DNA of 64,000 nt from Streptomyces netropsis (GCF_014203545.1 NZ_JACHJG010000003.1:620001-684000); one strand, 5' to 3'. Counted from the stretch's first letter, positions 9,046 to 17,390 are shown. Translations and numbers: made by a program. The notes: generated by a model not told the origin, from the letters alone.

Positions 9046-9272
9046 GCGCGCACGACCGCAAGGAGGAAGAGGTCCGGCGGATGCTGGACCTCGGGCACCC
9101 TCGGGTCCCGCCGGAGCTGGCCGCGCGGGCCGCCGCCCGGGGCCGCGGGATCCTGCGCGCCCGCCGGGCCGTACGGGCCGTGGCGTGGGTGCTGCTGCTG
9201 ATCGCGGTCGTGGCCTTCTGCGTCTGGGCCGCGATCGAAGCGCCCTGGTCGGCGCCGCCGCGGGAGCCGTGA
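9042..9272 (+). CDS. small membrane protein coupled to the sigma-like gene
   Basis: A 76-aa protein: a charged cytoplasmic N-terminus (KEEEVRRMLDLGHPRVPPEL) and one membrane helix (about residues 46-66, VAWVLLLIAVVAFCVWAA). The start overlaps the upstream stop (GTGA), implying coupled translation. An anti-sigma role is suggested only by position, size and topology. There is no zinc-binding HxxxCxxC motif. Confidence 0.7.
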   Translation: MSAHDRKEEEVRRMLDLGHPRVPPELAARAAARGRGILRARRAVRAVAWVLLLIAVVAFCVWAAIEAPWSAPPREP

Positions 9273-9299
9273 CGGCCCGCGGCGCACGCCGTGGAACGG

Positions 9300-10445
9300 T
9301 TAGCCCAGGGCCTGGGTGAGGTCGGCGAGCAGGTCGTCCGCCGACTCGATGCCGACCGAGGCCCGCACCAGGTCCGCCGGGACCTCCAGCGCGGAACCGG
9401 CCACCGAGGCGTGCGTCATCCGGCCCGGGTGCTCGATCAGCGACTCGACGCCGCCGAGGGACTCGCCGAGGGTGAACAGCTTGGTGCGGTTGCAGACCTC
9501 GACCGCCGCCTCCTCGCCGCCCGCGACGCGGAAGGACACCATGCCGCCGAACGCGCGCATCTGCTTGGCCGCGACCTCGTGCAGCGGGTGCTCGGGCAGA
9601 CCCGGGTAGTAGACGTGCGTCACCTTCGGGTGCGCGACCAGCAGCTCCACCACGCGCTCGGCGTTGGCGGTGTGGCGGTCCATGCGCACGGCCAGGGTCT
9701 TGATGCCGCGCATCGTCAGCCAGGAGTCGAAGGGGCCGGCGACGGCACCCATCGCGTTCTGGTGGTAGGCCAGCTCCTCGCCGAGGCCGGCGTCGGCGGT
9801 GATCAGCGCGCCGCCGACGACGTCGGAGTGACCGCCCATGTACTTGGTGGTGGAGTGGACGACGACGTCCGCGCCCAGGGCCAGCGGCTGCTGGAGGTAG
9901 GGGCTGGCGAAGGTGTTGTCCACGACCAGCTTCGCGCCGGCCTCGTGGGCGACGGTGGCGACGGCCTCGATGTCGGTGATGCCGAGCAGCGGGTTGGAGG
10001 GGGTCTCGACCCACACCGCCTTCGTCTCCGGCCGGATGGCGGCGCGCACGGCCTCCGGGCTGGAGGTGTCGGCGACCGACCACTCGACGCCCCAGCGGCT
10101 GACGACCTTCGCGAAGAGCCGGAACGTACCGCCGTAGGCGTCGTTCGGGATGACGACGTGGTCGCCGGGCGAGAGCAGCGTGCGCAGCAGGCAGTCCTCG
10201 GCCGCCAGGCCCGACGCGAAGGCGAGGCCCCGGGTGCCGCCCTCGAGCGCCGCCAGGTTCTCCTCCAGCGCGGTGCGCGTGGGGTTGCCGCTGCGGCTGT
10301 ACTCATACCCACCGCGCAGGCCGCCGACGCCGTCCTGCTTGTAGGTGGAGACTTGGTAAATGGGCGGGACGACGGCTCCCGTCAGGGGATCCGGCTCCTG
10401 TCCGGCGTGGATGGCGAGGGTTTCGAAGGAATGCTGGTCGCTCAT
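9300..10445 (-). CDS. metB: cystathionine gamma-synthase
   Basis: A PLP enzyme of the Cys/Met metabolism family joining cysteine to an activated homoserine. Its 381 aa has the PLP-lysine motif VVHSTTKYMGGHSDV, an N-terminal FETLAIHAGQEPDP and a YSRSGNPTRTALE tetramer-contact motif. Cystathionine gamma-lyase belongs to the same family, and the sequence alone does not fully separate the two; actinobacterial orthologues at this position are annotated as synthases. Start chosen at MSDQHSFE. Confidence 0.9.
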   Translation of the reverse strand: MSDQHSFETLAIHAGQEPDPLTGAVVPPIYQVSTYKQDGVGGLRGGYEYSRSGNPTRTALEENLAALEGGTRGLAFASGLAAEDCLLRTLLSPGDHVVIPNDAYGGTFRLFAKVVSRWGVEWSVADTSSPEAVRAAIRPETKAVWVETPSNPLLGITDIEAVATVAHEAGAKLVVDNTFASPYLQQPLALGADVVVHSTTKYMGGHSDVVGGALITADAGLGEELAYHQNAMGAVAGPFDSWLTMRGIKTLAVRMDRHTANAERVVELLVAHPKVTHVYYPGLPEHPLHEVAAKQMRAFGGMVSFRVAGGEEAAVEVCNRTKLFTLGESLGGVESLIEHPGRMTHASVAGSALEVPADLVRASVGIESADDLLADLTQALG

Positions 10446-10570
10446 TGCACCGAGGGTAGTACCAGGTTCACCGAAACACTCCTGTTCACTTGTAACCGGC
10501 GGATGAACGATCCGCCGGTTCCCCGCGTTGTCCCATCGTCGGTCCACGTTCTCTGCTCTCAGGACGCCTC

Positions 10571-11665
10571 ATGGAGTTTCTGTTCATCCTGCTCGCCCTC
10601 GTCTTGATCTGCGGGGTCCTGGTGGTGCCCGCGATGCGGCGCCGCCGCGCCGGGCAGGACGCCGTACGGGGCCACCAGGCCGCCGTCGATCCGGCCGGTG
10701 CGTACGGCTTCGTCCCCGTCGACCAGCTCGACGTACGGCTGCCCGGCCCGGACCCGGAGCTGCTCGCGGCCGTCGCGGAGGCGCGCCGCACCCAGGACTG
10801 GAAACCCGCCTCCGAGCTGCTGGCCCGCACCGACGCCACCACCGCCGCCGAGCTGCGCTGGCAGCGCGTGCAGACCCTGGCCGGGGCGGCGGCCCAGGAG
10901 CTGGCGGAGGCCCCGGGCACCGGCGGGATGTGGCTGCGGCACTGGCGGGTCGTGGCGCCGAAGGACGCGGGCGGCGCGGCCGTGCAGGCCGAGTTCCTGG
11001 TCCAGCAGGCGCTGCGCGACCCGTCCTCGCAGGACTACCGCATGATCCTGGAAGAGGCCCGTTCGGTCTGTGGCGAGGCGGCCCTGCTGGCCCCCGGGGA
11101 CGCCGTCCCGTACATCGTCCAGCTGGGCATCGAGCGGGGTTTCGGTTCGAGCGAGGCGGAGTTCCAGTCGGTGTGGGAGACCGTCGTGGCCCGCGCACCG
11201 GGGCACATGGGGGCGCATCTGGCGGCGCTGCGCTACTGGAGCGCGAAGTGGCACGGCTCGCAGGACCGGGCGGACGCCTTCGCGCAGCGCGCGGCGGGCG
11301 CGGCACCGGCGGGCAGCCTGCTGCCCGCGCTGCCGCTGTTCGCCGTGTACGACCACCTGTCGGACGTGAACCTGGTGCGCGGCCTCTACCAGAGCGCTGT
11401 GGTCACGCAGGCGATCGAGGCCGCGCAGTTCGCCGTCGCGCACGCGCCGGCCGACCACCCGGTGCTGCCGCACGTACGGCACCTGCTGGTGTGGTTCCTG
11501 GTGCGCGCCGAGCGCTTCCAAGAGGCGATGGACCAGCTGCGCAAGGTCGACGGCCACATCGGGGCGGTGCCGTGGACGTACGAGTCGGACCCGGTCGGGG
11601 CGTACGCGACGTACCGGGCGCTGGCCGTGGCGGGCTGGGAGGCCCAGGGCGGAGCGCGGGGCTGA
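10571..11665 (+). CDS. membrane-anchored TPR-like protein
   Basis: A 364-aa protein. Residues 2-21 form a membrane anchor (EFLFILLALVLICGVLVVPA) followed by basic residues (RRRRAG), so the rest is cytoplasmic. The remainder is helical, with TPR-like segments (ELRWQRVQTLAGAAAQELAEA and AERFQEAMDQLRKV). A conserved hypothetical between metB and msrA. An AGGA lies 8 nt upstream of the ATG. The function is unknown. Confidence 0.85.
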   Translation: MEFLFILLALVLICGVLVVPAMRRRRAGQDAVRGHQAAVDPAGAYGFVPVDQLDVRLPGPDPELLAAVAEARRTQDWKPASELLARTDATTAAELRWQRVQTLAGAAAQELAEAPGTGGMWLRHWRVVAPKDAGGAAVQAEFLVQQALRDPSSQDYRMILEEARSVCGEAALLAPGDAVPYIVQLGIERGFGSSEAEFQSVWETVVARAPGHMGAHLAALRYWSAKWHGSQDRADAFAQRAAGAAPAGSLLPALPLFAVYDHLSDVNLVRGLYQSAVVTQAIEAAQFAVAHAPADHPVLPHVRHLLVWFLVRAERFQEAMDQLRKVDGHIGAVPWTYESDPVGAYATYRALAVAGWEAQGGARG

Positions 11666-11752
11666 GGCACGAGGCCGGAGCACAGGGGCCGGAATGCTCT
11701 CCGGCCCCCGCACGTTCTACGGACGCCGCCCTCACGACCGCTTGGAGCCGAG

Positions 11753-12412
11753 ATGCTGTTCCACCGCCGCGAAACCCGTCTGCCGTCCCCCGAGGAAGCG
11801 CTCAAGGGCCGCCCGGAACCGGAATTCGCCCTCCCCGACCGCCACACCGTCCTCGGCAACCCCCTGGCGGGCCCGTACCCCGAGGGCCTGGCCGTGGCGG
11901 ACTTCGGCCTGGGCTGCTTCTGGGGCGCCGAGCGCAAGTTCTGGCAGACCCCCGGCGTCTGGACGACCCTGGTCGGCTACCAGGGCGGCCACACCCCGAA
12001 CCCGGCGTACGAGGAGGTGTGCAGCGGTCTGACCGGCCACACCGAGGCGGTCCGTGTCGTCTTCGACCCGTCGGCGGTGTCGTACGAGACCCTCCTCAAG
12101 CTCTTCTGGGAGTCCCACGACCCCACCCAGGGCTTCCGCCAGGGCAACGACACCGGCACCCAGTACCGCTCGGCCGTCTACACCCACTCCCCCGCCCAGC
12201 AGGCCGAGGCCGAGGCCTCCCGCACGGCCTACCAGTCGGTCCTGCGCGCCTCCGGCTACGGCGACATCACCACCGAGATCCTCCCGGCGGGCCCCTTCTA
12301 CGCGGCGGAGCCGCACCACCAGCAGTACCTCGACAAGAACCCGGCGGGCTACTGCGGCATCGGCGGCACGGGCGTGAGCTGCCCGGTGGGTGTGGCGAAG
12401 GCCGACGGCTGA
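11753..12412 (+). CDS. msrA: peptide methionine-(S)-S-oxide reductase MsrA
   Basis: Repairs methionine-S-sulfoxide in proteins. The catalytic motif GCFWGAER is at about residue 52, with the characteristic FGxGCFW context, the GYQGG and [11 protein letters not shown] segments, and a recycling Cys-containing C-terminus ([18 protein letters not shown]). Its 219 aa is normal for the MsrA class with about 40 extra N-terminal residues. A strong terminator follows. Confidence 0.95.
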   Translation: MLFHRRETRLPSPEEALKGRPEPEFALPDRHTVLGNPLAGPYPEGLAVADFGLGCFWGAERKFWQTPGVWTTLVGYQGGHTPNPAYEEVCSGLTGHTEAVRVVFDPSAVSYETLLKLFWESHDPTQGFRQGNDTGTQYRSAVYTHSPAQQAEAEASRTAYQSVLRASGYGDITTEILPAGPFYAAEPHHQQYLDKNPAGYCGIGGTGVSCPVGVAKADG

Positions 12413-12449
12413 CGCGTACGGCCGACGGGCTCCCGCCCGGGTGTTGCTC

Positions 12450-12490
12450 GCGCCGGGGGCTGCGGTCCCCCGCTCTGCAGCCCCCGGCGC
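12450..12490. terminator. terminator between msrA and the MerR gene
   Basis: A perfect 14-bp inverted repeat (12450-12463 with 12477-12490) with a 13-nt loop, between two convergent genes. Confidence 0.85.
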
Positions 12491-12503
12491 TGTGAGGTGT
12501 CGG

Positions 12504-13277
12504 TCAGTCCAGCCGGGCGTCGGCGTAGACGACCATCGCGTCGTGCAGGTAGACGGCCAGCCCGTCGGCGATCTTGGCGTAGTTCGCACGGAACTGCGGG
12601 TCGTCGACGTAGGTCTGGCCCAGTCCCTTGTACGCGACCGCGTTCGGGGTCCAGAAGCGGCAGACGCCCTGGTAGTGGATGTCCATTTCGGCCTGCACCG
12701 CGGGATCGTCGACGGGTGTGCCGGCCACCATGAACTCCGCCAGGCGGATCATCTGCGCCGTCACCTCCCGCTGCCACTGCTCCATGTCCTCGGGGGTCAT
12801 CGTCTCGACGGCCTGCCGGGACTGCTCCCAGGCCTCCGGCCACCGCTCCCGCACCTCCGCTTCGGCCTCGGCCCGCTCGGCGGAGGGCTCGAATCCCTCG
12901 AACAGGTTCTCCGGCCTGTTGATCTTTGCCATGTCGTTGTTGTCCTTGCCTTCCTCCAGTTCGGCGATGGTGCGGCCGACCGTGCGGGCGAGCGTCTCCA
13001 GCCGGTTCCGCTCCGCCAGCAGCCGTCGGTGGTGCTCGCGGAGCACGGCCACCTGATCGACCTGGCTCTCCAGGACCGCCCGGATCTCGCGCAGTCCCAG
13101 GTCCAGCTCCCGCATCAGCAGGATCTGCTGCAGCCGCAGCAGATCGGCCTCCTCGTAGTAGCGGTGCCCGTTGCTCCCGATCCACGCCGGCGGCAGCAGG
13201 CCGATCTCGTCGTAGTGCCGCAGCGTCCGGGACGTCACCCCGGACATCCGGGCCACATCCGCGATCGACCAGGCCAT
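12504..13277 (-). CDS. TipA-type MerR regulator (TipAL-like)
   Basis: A 257-aa regulator. Residues 1-70 form a MerR winged helix (MAWSIADVARMSGVTSRTLRHYDEIGLL), followed by a coiled-coil dimerisation helix to about 110. Residues 116-257 form the TipAS drug-recognition domain family. In S. lividans TipAL this domain binds thiopeptides covalently, and the domain is also made alone from an internal start. Here an internal ATG at 12930-12932 (residue 116, MAKINRP) is preceded by a GGAGGAAGG tract, so a TipAS-like short product is plausible. The full-length start has GGGAGG about 8 nt upstream. Confidence 0.9.
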   Translation of the reverse strand: MAWSIADVARMSGVTSRTLRHYDEIGLLPPAWIGSNGHRYYEEADLLRLQQILLMRELDLGLREIRAVLESQVDQVAVLREHHRRLLAERNRLETLARTVGRTIAELEEGKDNNDMAKINRPENLFEGFEPSAERAEAEAEVRERWPEAWEQSRQAVETMTPEDMEQWQREVTAQMIRLAEFMVAGTPVDDPAVQAEMDIHYQGVCRFWTPNAVAYKGLGQTYVDDPQFRANYAKIADGLAVYLHDAMVVYADARLD

Positions 13278-13324
13278 GGCCCCGCCTCCCATCGCCGGGC
13301 CGGTCTCTCCGGCCCCACACGAAG

Positions 13325-13355
13325 ACCGTAGAAGTTGACGCAACGGCAAGCGCAA
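13325..13355 (-). promoter_or_regulatory. MerR-type promoter with 19-bp spacer for the TipA-like gene
   Basis: Reading the minus strand, TTGCGC (13350-13355) and TACGGT (13325-13330) are separated by exactly 19 bp. This is the lengthened spacer that MerR activators work on. The spacer contains an imperfect dyad (TTGCCGT, T, GCGTCAA; 5 of 7 positions symmetrical). Transcription would start about 40 nt before the ATG. The hexamers themselves are weak, which fits an activator-dependent autoregulated promoter. Confidence 0.45.
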
Positions 13356-13385
13356 GCCGAAACCGTCGTCCTGGGCGCGGAAGCG

Positions 13386-15422
13386 CTACCGCGGCGTGTC
13401 GGCGCGGGCGTTGGTCAGGAGTTCGCGGGCGAGGTCCGTGTGGGGGTGGGCGGGGCCCAGGACCCGTTCTCGGGTGGTCAGGACGTGTTCGTGGAGGGGG
13501 ATCGCCCGGCCGAGGTCCCCTGCCAGTTGGTAGGCGAAGGCGAGGTTGCTGCGGGCCGTGAGGGTTTCCGGGTGGTCGGGGCCGAAGACGCGTTCGTAGC
13601 CGGCGGCGCTCTGCTCGTGCAGCGGGACGGCGCGGCCGAGGTCGCCCGCCTCGCGGTACGCGCTCGCCAGGTTGCTCCGCGAGGAGAGGGTGTGCGGGTC
13701 GTCCGGGCCCAGGAGCCGTTCGCAGTCGACGAGATTGCGGCTGTGCAGCTCGGTGGCCAGGTCCAGGTTGCCGGTCACTCCGTAGAGGTAGGCGAGATTG
13801 CCGCGCGCGACGAGCGTTTCCTCGTGGGCGGCGCCGAAGACGCGCTCGCAGTCGTCGCGGTTCCGGATGAGCAGCGGGACGGCCTTCACCACGTCGCCCG
13901 CCGAGCGGTAGGCGCTGCCGAGGATGCTGCGGGAGGCGAGCGTGAACGGGTCGTCCGGCCCGCGCAGCCGTTCGCAAGCCGCTACGGAACGCTCAGCGAG
14001 GGCGACGGCACGGTCGAGCCGTACCTCGCTCTGCAGGAAGGCCGAGGTCTGGCGCCAGATGGCGTCGGTGTGCTCGTCGTCCTGCTCGGGGGCGACCCGC
14101 GTGGCGAGGGCCTCGATGTGCGGGAGCAGTTCCCGCCAGCGCGGCCAGCCGGCCACGTTGAACAGCGGGTCTCCCGGGAGCGCCGCGACGAGCAGAGAGA
14201 CCGCACGGCGGCGGGCCGTCCCGATCGTCTGCTCGGCGCGGTGGGGGTCCGCCGGGTCGGGGGTGCGGGCCACGGCCTGGACGAGGCGGTGGACGGTGAA
14301 GGTGCGCGGGGTGAGCGTGATCATGCTGTACGCGTGCAGCAGCGCCAGGGCCTCGTCGATCGCGATCGGATCGTCGTGGAGGGCCTCGGCCAGGTCGCGC
14401 GGCACGTCGTCGGGGCCGAGCCAGGCGAACGTCCGCAGGATGTCGACCGCGAGCGGGTCCCGGGCGGCGATGGCCTGCAAGGTCAGCTGCCAGACGCGGG
14501 CGATGGTGCGCTCGTGGTTGTCGGTGGCGGACGCGGCGAACATCCGTGCCGGATAGCGGCGCAGCCGCGCCAGGTAGGAGGCCGGGGTGATGGCGGTGTG
14601 CTGGATGTACGCGGCGGCCTGGGTCAAGGCCAGGGGGAGGTGGCCGAGTTCGGCCGCCAGCTCCGCCAGGGCGGGGGCGTCGTCGGAGCCGTCGTCGGAG
14701 CCGTCGGCGGAGCCGTCGTCGGGCTCGCCCGGCTCGCCGATGATGCGCATGAGCAGGTCCGCCGATGCGTCGGGGTCCAGGGTTCGCAGCGCCAGGGGCT
14801 GTGCGAGGTGGTGCCAGCCGGTGGCGCGCCGACTGGTGATCAGATGCTGCCCCGTCGTGAGGGGGCCGATCACCGGGGCCACATCGTCCGGGGCCTCGGC
14901 GTTGTCCAGGACGAGCAGCCAGCCCTCGTGCGACTGGAGCCACCCGGTGGCCCAGGCGGCGGCCTCCGCACTGGTGGTGGCGGTGAGGTTGGCGTACGGG
15001 TCGAGGTGCGCGGCGAGGTCGGCGAGCGCGAGGGTGATGCCGTCGGGGGTCTCGGCGGGCACCCACCACACGGGGTTGCAGCGGCCGAGGTGGCGGTGGG
15101 CGTAGTGCAGGGCGAGGGTGCTCTTGCCCATGCCGCCGAGGCCGTGCACGACGGTCGGGGCTCCCCCGCCGTCCATCGCGGCGCCGAGCCGCGCCAGGTC
15201 CTCGTCGCGGCCGACGAAGACGGCGCTGCGCGGTGCGGGCAGGTTGTTCAGGCCGGGCGGCGCGGGCACCTCGGCGGGTGCTCTGACGGCTTCGGCCGGG
15301 AGGTGCAGGGTGCGGTTGTCGATCGTGGCCGCGTCACCGGTGCTGATGATGCCGTGGTTGCTGCCGACGGCCACCGCGCCGGGCCCGGACGCCTCACCCG
15401 GCACCTGGTGCTGGTGCGTCAT
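13386..15422 (-). CDS. NB-ARC/TPR NLR-like protein with N-terminal amyloid-type motif
   Basis: A 678-aa STAND ATPase. Residues 15-34 hold a short motif with core NHGIISTGD that is almost identical to the C-terminus of the protein encoded just upstream. The NB-ARC domain follows: P-loop GLGGMGKST (94-102), Walker B LLVLDN (169-174), HLITSRR (193-199) and GHLPLA (260-265). An acidic GSDDGSDD low-complexity insert is at about 237-248. About five TPRs of the 42-residue type (ERVFGPDHPETLTARSNLA) form the C-terminal sensor. The ATG overlaps the upstream stop by 4 nt (ATGA). The role as a trigger for the upstream effector is inferred from the shared motif. Confidence 0.9.
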   Translation of the reverse strand: MTHQHQVPGEASGPGAVAVGSNHGIISTGDAATIDNRTLHLPAEAVRAPAEVPAPPGLNNLPAPRSAVFVGRDEDLARLGAAMDGGGAPTVVHGLGGMGKSTLALHYAHRHLGRCNPVWWVPAETPDGITLALADLAAHLDPYANLTATTSAEAAAWATGWLQSHEGWLLVLDNAEAPDDVAPVIGPLTTGQHLITSRRATGWHHLAQPLALRTLDPDASADLLMRIIGEPGEPDDGSADGSDDGSDDAPALAELAAELGHLPLALTQAAAYIQHTAITPASYLARLRRYPARMFAASATDNHERTIARVWQLTLQAIAARDPLAVDILRTFAWLGPDDVPRDLAEALHDDPIAIDEALALLHAYSMITLTPRTFTVHRLVQAVARTPDPADPHRAEQTIGTARRRAVSLLVAALPGDPLFNVAGWPRWRELLPHIEALATRVAPEQDDEHTDAIWRQTSAFLQSEVRLDRAVALAERSVAACERLRGPDDPFTLASRSILGSAYRSAGDVVKAVPLLIRNRDDCERVFGAAHEETLVARGNLAYLYGVTGNLDLATELHSRNLVDCERLLGPDDPHTLSSRSNLASAYREAGDLGRAVPLHEQSAAGYERVFGPDHPETLTARSNLAFAYQLAGDLGRAIPLHEHVLTTRERVLGPAHPHTDLARELLTNARADTPR

Positions 15423-15823
15423 CGCCGGATCGTGGTGTCGCTTCCGGTGCTGATGATGCCGGAGTTGTGCTGCACGGCGACGGACCCGGCACCGGAGGCG
15501 GTGAACGCCGACCCGGCGGGCGGCAGCAACCGTGCCAGCTCGGCGGTGAGTTCGGGGTCCGCCAGCAGGGCCCGCTTGAGCTGGGCCCGCAGCAGCGCCT
15601 GGAGGTCCTCGTCCTCGGGCGCGGCGGCAAGGGCGTCGACCGCGCCCTCGATGTCCTCGCGGCTCTCCTCCCGCCGCCACACGCGCTGCAGGATCCGCTG
15701 CCCGAGCGACACGGTCGCGTCGGCCCCGGCGTCACTCACGCGCGTCACCACGGCCGTCCCGTACGCACCGACCGCCGCAGTGACGTACGGCGCTATCTGT
15801 CCGGCCACCAGCAGAGCGTCCAC
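15419..15823 (-). CDS. putative helical effector (Bell-like) with C-terminal amyloid-type motif
   Basis: A 134-aa protein. The N-terminal 100 residues are predicted helical, with a hydrophobic first segment (LLVAGQIAPYVTAAVGAYG, residues 4-22) and amphipathic helices after it (REDIEGAVDALAAA; LQALLRAQLKRALLA). Residues 113-132 (GSVAVQHNSGIISTGSDTTI) match residues 15-34 of the downstream NLR-like protein at 13 of 20 positions. This layout is that of bacterial amyloid-signalling effectors, in which a membrane-active helical domain precedes a C-terminal amyloid motif. Toxicity is inferred, not shown. It overlaps the NLR gene by 4 nt. Confidence 0.75.
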   Translation of the reverse strand: MDALLVAGQIAPYVTAAVGAYGTAVVTRVSDAGADATVSLGQRILQRVWRREESREDIEGAVDALAAAPEDEDLQALLRAQLKRALLADPELTAELARLLPPAGSAFTASGAGSVAVQHNSGIISTGSDTTIRR

Positions 15824-15910
15824 GACGCGACCTCCCCCGCTCCGCCCACGCGGAGTCCCAGAAAGCCCAACTTACCCGTGAGGCAGGCCGAACGGCAGCC
15901 CGGAACACCG

Positions 15911-16423
15911 TCAGTCCGTGACGCCCAGGTCCTCGCGCATGAGGCGGCGCATGGCGGACAGCCGGGGCTCCGCCTCCTTGAGGTCGAGCAGGGCCTGCCG
16001 GGTGCCTTCACCGTCGTGGGCGCGCCCCCGGTCGATACGCTTCACGGCGGCGTCGCTCGCGGAGAGCACCTTGTTCAGGTGACGGGAGGCGTCCAGCACC
16101 GCTTCCGGAACGATCATTTGCGCCTCGGCGTAGCGGTCGCGGTGGTCGAGCCGGGCCTCTTCGAGCTGCGCGCGTTCCTGGTCGGTGTAGACGCCGTCCC
16201 GGATGCGGTGCAGGGCGTCCTTGAGGAGTGTGTGGAACTGCCCGGACGCCCGGTTCATCGCCGTGTACGCGGCCCGCCGCTCCTCGAAGCGCCGCCGCGC
16301 CTCCGCCGCACGCCCGTCCTCGGCACGCTGGCGCGCGGTCACCCGATGGGTGACCAGCGGTGCGAACAGGGTGCCCAGCACACCCACGACGGCGGTGAGC
16401 ATGGCGGCGATGACGGCGCTCAT
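15911..16423 (-). CDS. membrane-anchored coiled-coil protein of unknown function
   Basis: A 170-aa protein with an N-terminal membrane helix (residues 3-22, AVIAAMLTAVVGVLGTLFAP), then a long charged helical region rich in Arg, Glu and Ala (RQRAEDGRAAEARRRFEER). It is not a family I can name beyond this. It lies 87 nt upstream of the effector-like gene on the same strand and could be cotranscribed with the NLR pair. Confidence 0.75.
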   Translation of the reverse strand: MSAVIAAMLTAVVGVLGTLFAPLVTHRVTARQRAEDGRAAEARRRFEERRAAYTAMNRASGQFHTLLKDALHRIRDGVYTDQERAQLEEARLDHRDRYAEAQMIVPEAVLDASRHLNKVLSASDAAVKRIDRGRAHDGEGTRQALLDLKEAEPRLSAMRRLMREDLGVTD

Positions 16424-16474
16424 GCGCAGACCCTAGCGGGGCGGGCGTCGTCCGCCATGACTACAGTCCACGGG

Positions 16475-17377
16475 ATGGACTGGATGGAGCGGGTGAGGAA
16501 TCTGCGGCAGTGGTCGCAGAACGGGGCGCGTGCTCCGCACAAGCCGTTGTTGATGCTGTACGCGCTGGGACGGTTTCAGCAGGACGCCGACGCAGCTCTC
16601 CGTTTCACGTCCGTAGAGGGTGATCTGGCTCGGCTGCTGGAGGACTTCGGGCCCAACCGGAAGACGAGCGCGGCGTATCCGTTCCACCACCTGACGAGTG
16701 ACGGCGTCTGGGAAGTCCGTACCGACACGGGCTCCGGAAGCCCCGGATCCGCCGTGGGCGAGCTCCGGTCGAGCGGTGCGGCGGGGCGGCTTGCGCCCGG
16801 TTTGCGAGCGGCTCTGTCGTCGGAACCCGCCCTGCTCGGACGCCTCGCGCACCTACTCCTGGACAGCCACTTCCCGCCGTCCCTGCACCCGGACATCACC
16901 GCCGCCGTCGGGCTCGACCTCGAGGCGGGCGACGGAACGGCCGTACTCCTCGGCGAGGTCGCCAAGGAGACCCGGCGCCGTAACGCCGAACTGCGCGCGA
17001 AGGTGCTCGTGGCCTACGAATACCGTTGCGCCTTCTGTGGCTTCAGCGGGTCGATCGGGCACACTCCGGTCGGGCTGGAGGCCGCGCACGTGCGGTGGTG
17101 GGCGTTCGACGGACCGGATCACCTGGCCAACGGCCTGTGCCTCTGCTCGCTCCACCACAAGCTGTTCGACCAAGGTGTGCTGGGCCTGAGCGAACAGCGC
17201 CGGATCATGGTCTCCCGGGAGTTCATCGGCGACGGTCGCGCGGCGCGCGGACAGGTCCACGACCTGTCCGGCCAACCGCTCATGGGGCCCCAGCCGGGCA
17301 GCGATCCGGTGCACCCGGAACACATAGCCTGGCACACTCGCCAGGTCTTCCGGGGCGAACCCCGACTGGCGGCCTGA
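16475..17377 (+). CDS. phosphorothioate-DNA-dependent HNH restriction endonuclease (SBD-HNH, type IV)
   Basis: A 300-aa protein. The N-terminal half (about residues 1-150) resembles the sulfur-binding domain of ScoMcrA/SprMcrA-type enzymes: APHKPLLMLYALGRF (20-34), RLLEDFGPNRK and a YPFHHLTSDGVWEV segment. The C-terminal HNH nuclease has C185/C188, the EAAHVRWWAFDGPDH motif (202-216), N219 and CSLHHKLFDQGVLGL. Such enzymes cleave DNA carrying phosphorothioate modifications, and the host is normally Dnd-negative. The start is uncertain: ATGs at 16457, 16475 and 16484 all lack a clear Shine-Dalgarno. It is divergent from the NLR cluster. Confidence 0.85.
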   Translation: MDWMERVRNLRQWSQNGARAPHKPLLMLYALGRFQQDADAALRFTSVEGDLARLLEDFGPNRKTSAAYPFHHLTSDGVWEVRTDTGSGSPGSAVGELRSSGAAGRLAPGLRAALSSEPALLGRLAHLLLDSHFPPSLHPDITAAVGLDLEAGDGTAVLLGEVAKETRRRNAELRAKVLVAYEYRCAFCGFSGSIGHTPVGLEAAHVRWWAFDGPDHLANGLCLCSLHHKLFDQGVLGLSEQRRIMVSREFIGDGRAARGQVHDLSGQPLMGPQPGSDPVHPEHIAWHTRQVFRGEPRLAA

Positions 17378-17390
17378 CGCCGCCCGCGCG

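Noticed and set aside
13335..15881. An 848-codon plus-strand frame across the NLR and effector genes
   Set aside because: The minus strand has the P-loop, Walker B and TPR consensus in the right order, so the plus-strand frame is a shadow.
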